Part shown: positions 24,551 to 33,040 of the stretch, one piece after another | Layout of the letters: every line of letters begins with the position of its first letter | Position numbering within the stretch: position 1 is the first letter of the stretch | NCBI RefSeq assembly: GCF_002532075.1 | Contig: NZ_LYXE01000126.1 | Coordinates: 1 to 35,704, forward strand | Origin: Candidatus Chloroploca asiatica | GTDB lineage: Bacteria; Chloroflexota; Chloroflexia; Chloroflexales; Chloroflexaceae | Direction of reading: 5' to 3' | Length of the DNA stretch: 35,704 bases | Notes under the pieces: generated by a model | Database searches by the model: none | What the model saw: only the letters and a program-made list of their open reading frames with translations | Told to the model about the DNA's origin: nothing | Made by a program: the position numbers and the translations under genes

Positions 24551-24572
24551 CGCTTGAGGCAAAGGGACGCTC

Positions 24573-26699
24573 ATGAGTAATGCAGATCTGCAACGCATTG
24601 ATATTAATCCGACGCATACCTACAACGGCTTCAGGTTGCGTCCCGGCAAGCCGTTGCCGTTTGGGGCGACGCTGGTGCCGGGCGGCGTCAATTTTTCGAT
24701 CTATTCGAGCCATGCGACGGCCTGTACGCTGGTGCTATTTGTCAAAGGTCAGCCGCAACCCTATGCCGAGATTCCCTTTCCCGAGGAGTTTCGGATTGGC
24801 AATGTCTATGCGATGATTGTCTTTGATCTTGACTATGAAAATATCGAGTATGGCTACCGCATGGATGGTCCCTTTGATCCACCAGCCGGCCATCGTTTTG
24901 ACCAGAGCAAGATCCTGCTTGATCCGTATGCCAAGGCGATTGGCGGGCGTGATGTCTGGGGTGTGCCTCCCGATTGGAGCAATATCTATCACTATCGGGG
25001 CCGTCTTACCTTTGATGATTTTGACTGGCAGGGCGACCGCCCGTTGCAGATTCCCAGCGAAGACCTGATTATCTACGAGATGCATGTGCGTGGGTTTACC
25101 CGTCACGCTTCGTCGGGCGTCAAGCACCCTGGTACCTTCGCCGCTATTCGCGAGAAGATTCCCTATCTCAAAGCGCTGGGGGTCAACTGCGTCGAATTGC
25201 TGCCGATCTACGAGTTTGATGAATTCGATGGAAGCCGTCCGCATCCCTGGGAAGAGGACAAGCTCCTGCTGAACTACTGGGGCTATAGCACGGTCGGCTT
25301 TTTTGCCCCCAAAGCGGCGTATGCGGCGACCGGGCGGCTGGGCATGCAAGTCGACGAGTTCAAAGCGCTGGTGCGCGAGTTGCACACCAATGGCATTCAG
25401 GTGTTGCTTGATGTCGTCTTTAACCATACCGCCGAGGGCAACGAGATGGGGCCGATGATCTCGTTTCGTGGCATTGATAACAAAACCTACTATATGCTCA
25501 CGCCCGATGGCTACTACTGGAATTTCAGTGGTACCGGCAATACCCTGAACTGCAACAACCCGCTCGTGCGCAACATGGTGCTCGACTGCCTCCGCTACTG
25601 GGCATCGGAATACCATATTGATGGCTTTCGTTTTGACCTGGCGGCCATTCTGGGGCGTGACCCGATCGGCATTCCGCTTTCGAACCCGCCGCTGTTGGAG
25701 AGTCTGGCGTATGACCCGATCCTGGCCAAGTGTGAATTGATCGCCGAAGCCTGGGACGCCGGTGGTCTCTACCAGGTCGGTTCCTTCCCCGCGTATGGGC
25801 GCTGGGCCGAGTGGAACGGCAAGTATCGCGACGATATGCGCCGCTTTCTCAAGGGCGATATGGATCTCATCGGCGCCGTCGCCCAGCGCCTTCAGGGTTC
25901 GCCTGACCTGTATGCGTGGCGTGGGCCGACCGCGTCGGTCAATTTCTTCTGTTGCCACGATGGTTTCACCCTCGCCGATCTGGTCTCGTATAACGACAAG
26001 CACAACGAGGCCAATGGCTGGGGCAATACCGATGGGGGCAACGACGACCATAGCTGGAACTGTGGGGTCGAGGGACCAACTGATGACCCCGAGGTCAATG
26101 CCCTGCGGATGCGTCAGATGAAGAACGCCTTTGCGCTGCTGCTGGTGAGCCATGGGGTACCGATGTTCCTCATGGGTGACGAGATTGGGCATAGTCAGCA
26201 GGGCAACAATAACACCTATTGCCAGGACAACGAGCTAAACTGGCTCGACTGGGGATTGGTCGAACGCAATGCCGAACTGTTGCGCTTTGTTCAGCGGTGC
26301 ATTGCCTTCCGCCATGCCCATCCTGTCCTGCGCAACCGCGAGCACCTGCGCAACTATGACTATGTTGGCAGCGGCTATGCCGACATTACGTGGCACGGTA
26401 CCCGCGCCTGGCAGTCCGACTGGTCGGGGACGAGTCGCATCATTGCCTTTATGCTCTGCGGCAAACATGCGAAGAGCGGGACGGTCACTGACAACTATAT
26501 CTATGTGGCGGCGAACATGTATTGGGATGCGTTGCCATTTGAGTTGCCCGGTCTGCCCGAAGGGATGCATTGGCATCTCTTTGCCAATACGGGGGCTGTC
26601 CCTGATGCGTATGAACCCGGCAGCGAACCACGGCTTGAGCCGCAGCACGAACTGCTGGTTGGTGGACGGAGTGTGATCATTCTGGTTGGACACGAATGA
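24573..26699 (+). CDS. glgX: Glycogen debranching enzyme / isoamylase-type GH13
   Basis: 708 aa, cytosolic. Hydrolyses alpha-1,6 branches of glycogen or limit dextrins. An N-terminal CBM48-like domain (FRLRPGKPLPFGATLVPGGV, NFSIYSSHA) is followed by the GH13 barrel. Catalytic residues: nucleophile D355 (DGFRFDLA), acid/base E392 (IAEAWDAGG) and D463 (FCCHDGF). LLDVVFNHTAEGNE and LVSYNDKHNEANG are typical of the GlgX/TreX group. Slightly longer than E. coli GlgX (657 aa). It lies between two STAS genes, with an 11-bp gap to the second, suggesting that carbon-reserve use is tied to the signalling genes (inference). Confidence 0.94.
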   Translation: MSNADLQRIDINPTHTYNGFRLRPGKPLPFGATLVPGGVNFSIYSSHATACTLVLFVKGQPQPYAEIPFPEEFRIGNVYAMIVFDLDYENIEYGYRMDGPFDPPAGHRFDQSKILLDPYAKAIGGRDVWGVPPDWSNIYHYRGRLTFDDFDWQGDRPLQIPSEDLIIYEMHVRGFTRHASSGVKHPGTFAAIREKIPYLKALGVNCVELLPIYEFDEFDGSRPHPWEEDKLLLNYWGYSTVGFFAPKAAYAATGRLGMQVDEFKALVRELHTNGIQVLLDVVFNHTAEGNEMGPMISFRGIDNKTYYMLTPDGYYWNFSGTGNTLNCNNPLVRNMVLDCLRYWASEYHIDGFRFDLAAILGRDPIGIPLSNPPLLESLAYDPILAKCELIAEAWDAGGLYQVGSFPAYGRWAEWNGKYRDDMRRFLKGDMDLIGAVAQRLQGSPDLYAWRGPTASVNFFCCHDGFTLADLVSYNDKHNEANGWGNTDGGNDDHSWNCGVEGPTDDPEVNALRMRQMKNAFALLLVSHGVPMFLMGDEIGHSQQGNNNTYCQDNELNWLDWGLVERNAELLRFVQRCIAFRHAHPVLRNREHLRNYDYVGSGYADITWHGTRAWQSDWSGTSRIIAFMLCGKHAKSGTVTDNYIYVAANMYWDALPFELPGLPEGMHWHLFANTGAVPDAYEPGSEPRLEPQHELLVGGRSVIILVGHE

Positions 26700-26710
26700 A
26701 AGGAAGAACC

Positions 26711-27034
26711 ATGGCCTTTACTTGTACCCTCACCCTGAACAACGAGGTTGCGCATATCACGCTGGCGGGCGAACTGGACGCTGCGGTCGCCCCGCAATTT
26801 CGGGCGAAGATCGAAGAGGCCGCCGCTGCCAAGGTCACGCGCCTCGTGCTCTTTATGAGCGAATTAGAATATATGGCGAGTGCTGGTCTTCGTTCGCTTG
26901 CTTTTGCCAAGCAGAAAATGGGTGCGAATGTCGATATTTATATGGTTGGCGTGCAAGAGACGGTTGCGGAAACGATCACGATGACGGGCTTTCACAACAG
27001 CGTGATCATGGTCGAGAGCTATGATGAAGCCTAA
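26711..27034 (+). CDS. STAS-domain anti-sigma-factor antagonist (second)
   Basis: 107 aa from ATG 26711, with AAAGGAAG upstream; an alternative ATG overlapping the GlgX stop is less likely. VAHITLAGELDAAVAPQF is the start of a STAS beta sheet and FMSELEYMASAGLRSLAFA holds the presumed phosphorylated S57, preceded by Ala rather than Asp. It is not a recent duplicate of the first STAS protein; identity is low outside the motif. Two antagonists with one kinase in the cluster suggest two inputs or two targets. Confidence 0.9.
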   Translation: MAFTCTLTLNNEVAHITLAGELDAAVAPQFRAKIEEAAAAKVTRLVLFMSELEYMASAGLRSLAFAKQKMGANVDIYMVGVQETVAETITMTGFHNSVIMVESYDEA

Positions 27035-27060
27035 GGGCAATGCGACGACGCTTGCTGCGT

Positions 27061-27114
27061 GAGCGATACCGAGTGGAGGCTGCGCCGGTGTGGTCACCTG
27101 GGGTAGCCTCGCTC
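27061..27114. promoter_or_regulatory. Folded leader candidate upstream of the HATPase gene
   Basis: Nested complementary segments: GAGCG (27061-27065) with CGCTC (27110-27114), GAGGCT (27076-27081) with AGCCTC (27105-27110), and an inner GGTG/CACC. It occupies the 93-bp gap between STAS and HATPase genes, much larger than other gaps in the cluster. Could be a structured RNA element; weak evidence. Confidence 0.3.
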
Positions 27115-27127
27115 AAGAGAGCAACCT

Positions 27128-27550
27128 ATGCACGTGCTCACTGTACCAGCCGATCTTGATTCACTGGATGCTGTCGGCAAATATGTGGTTGAGGCAGCGT
27201 CTCAGGCCGGGCTTGACCGCAAAGCGGCCTATCGGCTACGCCTGGCCGTTGACGAGATTATGACGAATATTATCAACTACGGTCACACCGAGGTCGGGCT
27301 TACGGGCGACGTGATCGTTCGAGCGGCGATTGAAGCTGACACATTGACGATCATCCTGGAAGATCGGGCGCGCCCCTTTGACCCCCGCGAACGGCCCGAA
27401 CCTGAAGACCTGGATCGCCCCCTCGAAGAGCGCAATATTGGTGGTCTCGGGGTCTATCTCGCGCTCAAAGGTGTTGACCATTTCAACTACGAATATGTTG
27501 ATCAGATGAACCGCAATATTTTTGTGATGTATCGACCTCTGCAAGCATAA
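27128..27550 (+). CDS. RsbW-like anti-sigma factor serine kinase (HATPase)
   Basis: 140 aa GHKL ATPase domain. The N box is LAVDEIMTNIINYGHTE (about residues 38-54), the G1 region LEDRARPFDP (about 78-87), and the G2 loop NIGGLGVYLALKGVD (about 102-116), as in RsbW/SpoIIAB. Such proteins phosphorylate STAS antagonists and sequester a partner, often a sigma factor or an enzyme. No sigma factor gene is in the window, so the target is unknown. The PP2C gene starts 10 bp downstream. Confidence 0.92.
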   Translation: MHVLTVPADLDSLDAVGKYVVEAASQAGLDRKAAYRLRLAVDEIMTNIINYGHTEVGLTGDVIVRAAIEADTLTIILEDRARPFDPRERPEPEDLDRPLEERNIGGLGVYLALKGVDHFNYEYVDQMNRNIFVMYRPLQA

Positions 27551-27560
27551 GGGTGGAGCT

Positions 27561-28823
27561 ATGGCGGCCCAGACGATCCTGATCATTGACGAACAAGCCG
27601 AGCGACGTAATCTGCTCCGCGACCAGCTTGAAGCCTTCGGCTATGTGGTGACGGCCCTCGACAATGGACGCGCAGCGCTTGATGTATTAAAGACCCAGCG
27701 TTTTGATCTGGCCCTGCTTGAACTTGGCTTATGGGGGGCGATCAATAGCTACCAGGTGCTGGATCGGATGCGCGCCACTGGTGCGCTCATGATGACACCG
27801 GTGCTCATGATTGCGCCCGACGATAGTGACCCTGGCCTGGCCCGCTGTTTCGAGATGGGGGCCGTTGATTATATCCCGGCTTCGTGTTTGCCCCCGGTCG
27901 TCAAGGCGCGGGTGCAGGGCATGCTGGCGCAACGTACGTTGCTTGAACATCAACAGAATGATGATCAGCAAGAGACCTTGTTGAAGATCGAGCGTGATGT
28001 CCAGATTGCCCGCCAGATCCAACTCGGTTTTCTACCCAGTCAGTTGCCGCAACTTCCAGGGTGGGAGATCGCGGCCCGGTTTCATCCGGCGCGTGAGGTC
28101 GCGGGCGATTTTTATGATGCTTTCATGCTCACCCAGAACCGGCGCGTTGGCTTTGTGATTGCCGATGTGTGTGACAAAGGGGTTGGGGCGGCCCTCTTTA
28201 TGTCTTTGTCGCGAAGCCTAGTGCGGGCTTTTGCCCAGCAGCACTATAGCTTGAGTGATTGGACCAACGTGCTTGGGGGTTCGGGGGATACCTTTACCCC
28301 GGTCGCACGGCGCGAAAAGGGGCGGCAGGCTCTCCCCACGATTGGGGCGGCCTCGCTCAAGAATGCGATGGTGCTGACGAACAACTATATCACCGACAAC
28401 CATCTGGATATGAATATGTTCGTCACGCTCTTTTTCGGCGTCTTTGATCCAGTGACCGGTGCGCTGATCTATGCGAATGGGGGCCATTGTCCGCCGTTGA
28501 TCGTTGGCCCTGATGGGGTGCGCACGAAGCTCGCGATGACCGGGCCGGCGGTAGGCTTGATCCCCGGGGCCGATTTTAACATTGCCCATGCCCAGATCGA
28601 TCCGGGTGAGATCCTCTTCTGTTATAGTGACGGGGTCACTGATGCTCGTAACCCCGAGCGTCAGTTCTTTGGCGAAAAGCGCCTGCTTCAACTCCTGGCC
28701 CAGCCAGCCGCGTCGGCGACCGAGGTGCTCGATCGGTTCGAACGCAATCTTCAGGCCCATATTGCCAGTGCTGACCAGTTTGATGACATTACTATGCTGG
28801 CGGTTCAACGGATCGCCTCCTGA
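27561..28823 (+). CDS. Degenerate receiver domain fused to SpoIIE-type PP2C phosphatase
   Basis: 420 aa. Residues 5-125 form a CheY-like receiver (ILIIDEQAERRNLLRDQLEA). The phospho-acceptor Asp position reads ALLELGL, with Glu54, and the conserved Lys is Ala/Ser (DYIPASCL), so it probably cannot be phosphorylated and may mimic the active state. A short coiled coil (HQQNDDQQETLLKIERD) leads into the SpoIIE/PP2C domain. Its metal-site motifs are intact: REVAGDFYD, IADVCDKGVGAALFM, CYSDGVTDARN and FDDITMLAV. It should dephosphorylate the STAS proteins. What replaces receiver phosphorylation as input is the open question. Confidence 0.93.
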   Translation: MAAQTILIIDEQAERRNLLRDQLEAFGYVVTALDNGRAALDVLKTQRFDLALLELGLWGAINSYQVLDRMRATGALMMTPVLMIAPDDSDPGLARCFEMGAVDYIPASCLPPVVKARVQGMLAQRTLLEHQQNDDQQETLLKIERDVQIARQIQLGFLPSQLPQLPGWEIAARFHPAREVAGDFYDAFMLTQNRRVGFVIADVCDKGVGAALFMSLSRSLVRAFAQQHYSLSDWTNVLGGSGDTFTPVARREKGRQALPTIGAASLKNAMVLTNNYITDNHLDMNMFVTLFFGVFDPVTGALIYANGGHCPPLIVGPDGVRTKLAMTGPAVGLIPGADFNIAHAQIDPGEILFCYSDGVTDARNPERQFFGEKRLLQLLAQPAASATEVLDRFERNLQAHIASADQFDDITMLAVQRIAS

Positions 28824-28864
28824 GGCTTGATCATGATCCATCCCCAAAGGGAGACTGTGCATTG

Positions 28865-29689
28865 ATGGTTGAGTGTGTCGTCTTTCATTCGGCTCGTGCG
28901 GGCATCGGCAAATCGACGCTCGCCGCCAATACTGCCGCCCTGCTCGCTCGGCGTGGTCAACGGGTTGGCCTGCTTGATGCCAATGTGCAGGAGGGTGGGC
29001 TGACCTCTTTTTTTGGCCTCGGGGCCAAGGCCATTGGCTGCACCCTCAACGACTTCTTGCTTGAGCGCTGCGAAGGTATGGACGCCTGGTATGATGTCAC
29101 CCCCAACTGGCAGCTTGCGCCTGCGTCTGTTATGCTGCCTCAGGCAGGTTCCATCTGGCTGATGCCGGCCAGTCCGCGGCTCCGTGATCGTGCGGCCTTG
29201 TTGCAGACTGGCTTTCGGATCGAGCGGATCACTGATGATCTGATCGCGACGGCAGAGTCGTTGCAGCTTGACACGCTCTTGATTGATACGCATGCCGGTA
29301 TTCAAGAAGAGAGTATGCTGGCGATGCATTCGCTGGCCGTTGCTCAGACGCTCGTCCTGGTGCTTGGGCTTGATCAGCCCGATTATGCGGGGACGGCGGT
29401 GGCGGTTGATATTGCCGAGACGCTGCGGGTCCCCCAGATTGTGCAGGTGGTCAATCAGATCAGTATGCTCTTTGATCCGGTACGGGTCAAACAAGAGTTA
29501 GCTCAGACGTATCGCCATCCTGTGTTGGCGTTGTTTCCGTATCATCCCGAACTTGCCGCGTTGGGTAGTGCCGACCTGTTTGTGTTGCGGTATCCCAAGC
29601 ATGCGATCACCCGTGTCTTTGAGCATCTCGCCGAGGCCTTGCTCACCCACGTTGATCCGCTCCAGTCCATCGAACAACCGCCCGGTTAA
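28865..29689 (+). CDS. MinD/ParA-like P-loop ATPase (first), variant Walker A
   Basis: 274 aa from the ATG at 28865 (a TTG three bases earlier is possible). The deviant Walker A is RAGIGKS at 11-17: Arg takes the place of the signature Lys, which in E. coli MinD (K11) contacts ATP across the dimer. Switch-type motif LIDTHAGIQEES replaces the usual DxPAG. LVLGLDQPDYAGTAVAVDIA and VVNQISMLFDP complete the fold. No C-terminal amphipathic helix is evident. It is paired with a second family member 28 bp downstream. Expected to dimerise and act as a spatial or membrane-linked switch; cargo unknown. Confidence 0.87.
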   Translation: MVECVVFHSARAGIGKSTLAANTAALLARRGQRVGLLDANVQEGGLTSFFGLGAKAIGCTLNDFLLERCEGMDAWYDVTPNWQLAPASVMLPQAGSIWLMPASPRLRDRAALLQTGFRIERITDDLIATAESLQLDTLLIDTHAGIQEESMLAMHSLAVAQTLVLVLGLDQPDYAGTAVAVDIAETLRVPQIVQVVNQISMLFDPVRVKQELAQTYRHPVLALFPYHPELAALGSADLFVLRYPKHAITRVFEHLAEALLTHVDPLQSIEQPPG

Positions 29690-29716
29690 GCATAGTGAAA
29701 CAGAGAAGGGCAACCT

Positions 29717-30481
29717 ATGTCAAAGATTATCTCGATCCACTCGTTTCGTGGTGGCACCGGTAAATCGAATACGACCGCGAATATCACCGCACTCCTGGCT
29801 CAGCGTGGCCTCCGGGTTGGGGTGGTTGACACTGATATTCAGTCGCCGGGCATCCATGTGCTCTTTGGCCTGGATGAAGAGCATATCAGCCGCTCGCTGA
29901 ACGATTATCTCTGGGGCAAGTGCGAAATTAAAGACGCAGCGATGGATGTGACCTCGATTTTGCAACAGTTCAAGCCCGGTCTCAAGGGGCAGGTCTTCTT
30001 GATCCCGTCGAGTATCAAGGCAGGTGAAATCGCCAAGATTCTCCGCGAGGGCTATGATGTAGGCTTGCTCAATGATGGGTTTCAACAATTGCTCGAAGAT
30101 CTGCAACTCGATGTGTTGATGATTGATACCCACCCTGGTCTTAATGAAGAGACGTTGCTCTCGATTGCGATCTCGGATGCACTGGCGATCATTATGCGCC
30201 CCGATAACCAGGATTATCAGGGCACCAGTGTGACGGTCGAGGTCGCCCGCAAGCTTGAGGTGCCTAATTTGCTTCTGGTGGTCAACAAGGTGCCGCCGGT
30301 CTTTGACTTTGACCATGTGCAGCAGAAGATCGAGCAGACCTATAACTGTCGTGTTGGTGCAATTCTGCCCCACTCTGACGAAATGATGGTCTTGTCGAGT
30401 TCAGGCATTTTTGTTTTGAAATATCCCGACCACCCGATGACGGCGCGGCTCGAACGGCTGGCATCGTTGCTCATCGCGTAG
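29717..30481 (+). CDS. MinD/ParA-like P-loop ATPase (second), variant Walker A
   Basis: 254 aa. Walker A is RGGTGKS at 11-17, again with Arg at the signature-Lys position. Other motifs: VVDTDIQSPGIHVLFGL (Walker A' region), LMIDTHPGLNEETLLS, and IIMRPDNQDYQGTSVTVEVA, which parallels the first copy's LDQPDYAGTAVAVDIA. The shared layout (SLNDYLWGKCE versus TLNDFLLERCE) shows that the two arose by duplication and diverged. The pair may form a heterodimer (inference). A GAGAAGGG site precedes the ATG. Confidence 0.9.
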   Translation: MSKIISIHSFRGGTGKSNTTANITALLAQRGLRVGVVDTDIQSPGIHVLFGLDEEHISRSLNDYLWGKCEIKDAAMDVTSILQQFKPGLKGQVFLIPSSIKAGEIAKILREGYDVGLLNDGFQQLLEDLQLDVLMIDTHPGLNEETLLSIAISDALAIIMRPDNQDYQGTSVTVEVARKLEVPNLLLVVNKVPPVFDFDHVQQKIEQTYNCRVGAILPHSDEMMVLSSSGIFVLKYPDHPMTARLERLASLLIA

Positions 30482-30501
30482 ACAATGTTCAAGGGGATGT
30501 G

Positions 30502-31656
30502 ATGGATCGCCCTGCAACACAACCTGGATGGGGGTTTCTGGTGCGGATGGCCCTTCTGGGTGCAGTCCTCTATGCTGCCACCTCGTGGGTGACTGTCTTT
30601 GCGACGACGAGTTCAAGTGCGATTGCAGGTAATCTGCGCCCCGGGGTGGCGATCCCGATCTTCTTCGGGTTTGCCTTTGGCCCGCTGGTCGGGTTTGTGG
30701 TGGGCTTTGGGGGCAATCTGCTGGCTGATACGCTTACCGGGTTTGTCCAGTTTCCCCTTGATGCTTCCTCGCCCCGGGCGCTGGCGGCGAGCCTGCAGAT
30801 CAATTGGCAAGTTGCGAATGGACTGTTGGGCCTGATCCCCGGTTTTGCCGTGCTGCGTCAGTGGTGTTATCAGACGCGGGAAGGCTTGCTGAAAGCGCTC
30901 GCGTTGACGTCGTTCGCTGTTGTTGGCGCCGGTCTCTTTGCGGCGGTGCTCGATCCCTTTGTCTTTGTCTATGAGGATCAGACGACGATCTGGCAGACGG
31001 TTGCGCGTGACAATCTTCCTCTGGTGCTGATTAACTGGATCTATGCGGCCGTTATTGTGCCGATCTTGCTCTTTAATTATGCGTATCGTCACCTCTATGG
31101 GCCAGCGATGTTGCGCGCTGGTTTGATGCAGCGCGTCTTGCTCACCGTCGTGATCTCGGCGGCCGTGCCGATCATTATGCTTAGCATCTTTCTCCTTGAA
31201 GCAAATGCGCGCCTCAATGGAGGGTGGTCGGGTGCCTTTGGCGGGGTCTTTTTTCAACTGGCCGTGACGATTTTGATGACCACGGTCTTTATTCTTACCA
31301 ATGCGGCGTTGATGGCGCAGAGCATGACCAGGCCACTGATCGAGTTGAGCGCGTCTGCCCGTGCGATGGAAAAAAATACGCTCACACTCGCTCAGGCCGA
31401 GACGTTGAAGGCTACCACAGGTGACGATGAAATCGCGCAGTTGAGCCGGGTCTTTGGCACGATGGCTCAGGAGGTGATCCAACGCGAGCAGGAGTTGCGC
31501 AAGCATGTGCAGGAACTCCAGATCATGATTGATGAACATAAACGCAGCGATCAGGTCAAAGAGATTGTTGAAACTGACTTTTTCCGTGATCTGAAGCAAA
31601 AGGCACGCGCGATGCGTGAACGTGGCAAGGCGCAGCCTGCCTCGACCAATGAATAG
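30502..31656 (+). CDS. ECF-S-component-like membrane protein with HAMP domain
   Basis: 384 aa from ATG 30502, AAGGGG just upstream. The first 190 residues have about five or six membrane segments with PGVAIPIFFGFAFGPLVGFV and GFGGNLLADTLTGF, the style of ECF transporter substrate-binding (S) components. Two more helices (LTVVISAAVPIIMLSIFLLE; LAVTILMTTVFILTNAALMA) are followed by a HAMP domain (RPLIELSASARAMEKNTLT, DDEIAQLSRVFGTMAQEV) and a coiled coil (REQELRKHVQELQIMIDEHK). There is no kinase, cyclase or phosphatase output. It looks like a sensor that signals through a partner, plausibly the MinD-like or PP2C proteins beside it. Confidence 0.82.
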   Translation: MDRPATQPGWGFLVRMALLGAVLYAATSWVTVFATTSSSAIAGNLRPGVAIPIFFGFAFGPLVGFVVGFGGNLLADTLTGFVQFPLDASSPRALAASLQINWQVANGLLGLIPGFAVLRQWCYQTREGLLKALALTSFAVVGAGLFAAVLDPFVFVYEDQTTIWQTVARDNLPLVLINWIYAAVIVPILLFNYAYRHLYGPAMLRAGLMQRVLLTVVISAAVPIIMLSIFLLEANARLNGGWSGAFGGVFFQLAVTILMTTVFILTNAALMAQSMTRPLIELSASARAMEKNTLTLAQAETLKATTGDDEIAQLSRVFGTMAQEVIQREQELRKHVQELQIMIDEHKRSDQVKEIVETDFFRDLKQKARAMRERGKAQPASTNE

Positions 31657-31687
31657 CCCAACATGACATAACTAAAGCCGGGTGCTT

Positions 31688-33034
31688 ATGCTGAAACGAC
31701 AACTCCTCCTCCCTGGTGAATTCGGACGGGTGGGCTTGCTGGCTTTTTTGCTCTTTACGAATACGCTGGTGCTCGAGTCGAGCGAGGTGATTGCAACGAG
31801 TGGCTTTGTGAGTCAGGTGGGCGTTGATCAGATCCTGGTGGTCTGGGCAACGGTCATGCTGGTGGCGATGGTGACGTCGAGTCTCTATGCCCTTGTGGTT
31901 GATCGCATTGACCGTGTCTGGCTCGGTGTGGCCCTCTTTTTTGGGGCCAGTCTGGTCTACCTGGCCTTGTATGCGCTCTTTGTTGCCGGTGCGCCGTCCT
32001 TTCTTACCTATGGCTTGCTGGCGATCTTTACCGAACAGCAGTGGACACTGCTGCCATTGCTGGTCTGGACGCTCGCGAATGACCTCTTTTCCGTCGCTGC
32101 TGCCAAGCGGCTCTTTCCGCTCTTGTCGGCGTCGGTGATTATCGGTGGCGTGGTTGGCAATGCACTGGCCGCCGCCCTTGGTCAGTGGCTTGGTGAGGCG
32201 ACGCATCTGCTGCTGGTGCTCAATGGGGTGCTTCTGTTGCTCGGGGCAGCGGCGCTTGCGGTGATACGCCCCCGTCTGACGCTGCCCCCACCCTCTGCGG
32301 AGGCCGGTGATCACGTGAGAGATATGGTCAAAGAGGGCTTCGAGTTTGTCCGCGAGGTGCCAGCGTATCGTTTTCTTGCGCTCATCATGATTTTGATGGG
32401 TTTTGCGCTCAATACGATCCAGTATCAATTTCTGGTTGACCTGGCGGCGCACTCTACCGGCCCGGGCCAGTTGCAGACCTTTTATGGGCTTTTCAAAATC
32501 GCCAGCGTTCCGGTGCTGCTCGTGATCCAGGCCTTCCTGACGCCCTGGTTGCTCAAACAGCCCGGGTTCAAAGGGATTTTTGCTGTGATGCCTGGCAGTA
32601 TGTTCCTGGCGTTGCTGCTTATGCTCTTCTGGATTGCGCCCGTGGGTGGCTTGATGTTGACCGGCGCCATCATTGGCAACTACGTCATCCGTCTCGTGCT
32701 GACGGGCATTGATCAGCCGGCGCGCCAGGCCTTCCAGGGCCTGATCCCTGATCAACGCCGTGGTCGTGTCAGTACCTTTATGGAGGGCTATCTCTATCCG
32801 GCGGGTTCGATCCTGAGTTGTCTCGTGACCGGAGGGGTGGTGCTGCTGATGCAGCAGGGTTGGCTTGCGCCCCTGGTGGGGCGTAGTCTCTATCTTGGGA
32901 TTGCCACGATCAGTGCGCTGGTTGCCCTGATGCTGGCGCGTCAACTCTATCGCAGTTATGACCAGAGTATGCTCAATTGGCGGCTCAAGCGCCGCCAGCA
33001 TCGGCGGAGTGTGCTCGATCAATTGGAATTCTAA
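31688..33034 (+). CDS. NTT/Npt-like (ATP/ADP translocase-related) membrane protein
   Basis: 448 aa, about 11-12 membrane helices with an MFS-like two-half layout. LESSEVIATSGFVSQVGVDQ near the start and LPLLVWTLANDLFSVAAAKR, then LFPLLSASVIIGGVVGNALA, are reminiscent of the nucleotide transport (TLC/NTT) family of plastids and intracellular bacteria. Free-living homologues often serve other roles. A basic tail (LKRRQHRR) faces the cytosol. ATG at 31688 is used; an in-frame GTG six bases upstream is possible. Position among signalling genes suggests a sensor or transporter of nucleotides or related compounds (inference). Confidence 0.72.
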   Translation: MLKRQLLLPGEFGRVGLLAFLLFTNTLVLESSEVIATSGFVSQVGVDQILVVWATVMLVAMVTSSLYALVVDRIDRVWLGVALFFGASLVYLALYALFVAGAPSFLTYGLLAIFTEQQWTLLPLLVWTLANDLFSVAAAKRLFPLLSASVIIGGVVGNALAAALGQWLGEATHLLLVLNGVLLLLGAAALAVIRPRLTLPPPSAEAGDHVRDMVKEGFEFVREVPAYRFLALIMILMGFALNTIQYQFLVDLAAHSTGPGQLQTFYGLFKIASVPVLLVIQAFLTPWLLKQPGFKGIFAVMPGSMFLALLLMLFWIAPVGGLMLTGAIIGNYVIRLVLTGIDQPARQAFQGLIPDQRRGRVSTFMEGYLYPAGSILSCLVTGGVVLLMQQGWLAPLVGRSLYLGIATISALVALMLARQLYRSYDQSMLNWRLKRRQHRRSVLDQLEF

Positions 33035-33040
33035 ACGTCT

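Noticed and set aside
24735-26192. 485-codon minus-strand frame opposite glgX
   Set aside because: No motif; glgX has all GH13 catalytic residues.
31556-33022. 488-codon minus-strand frame opposite the NTT-like gene
   Set aside because: Translation is His/Gln/Arg-rich, typical of the reverse of a hydrophobic membrane gene.
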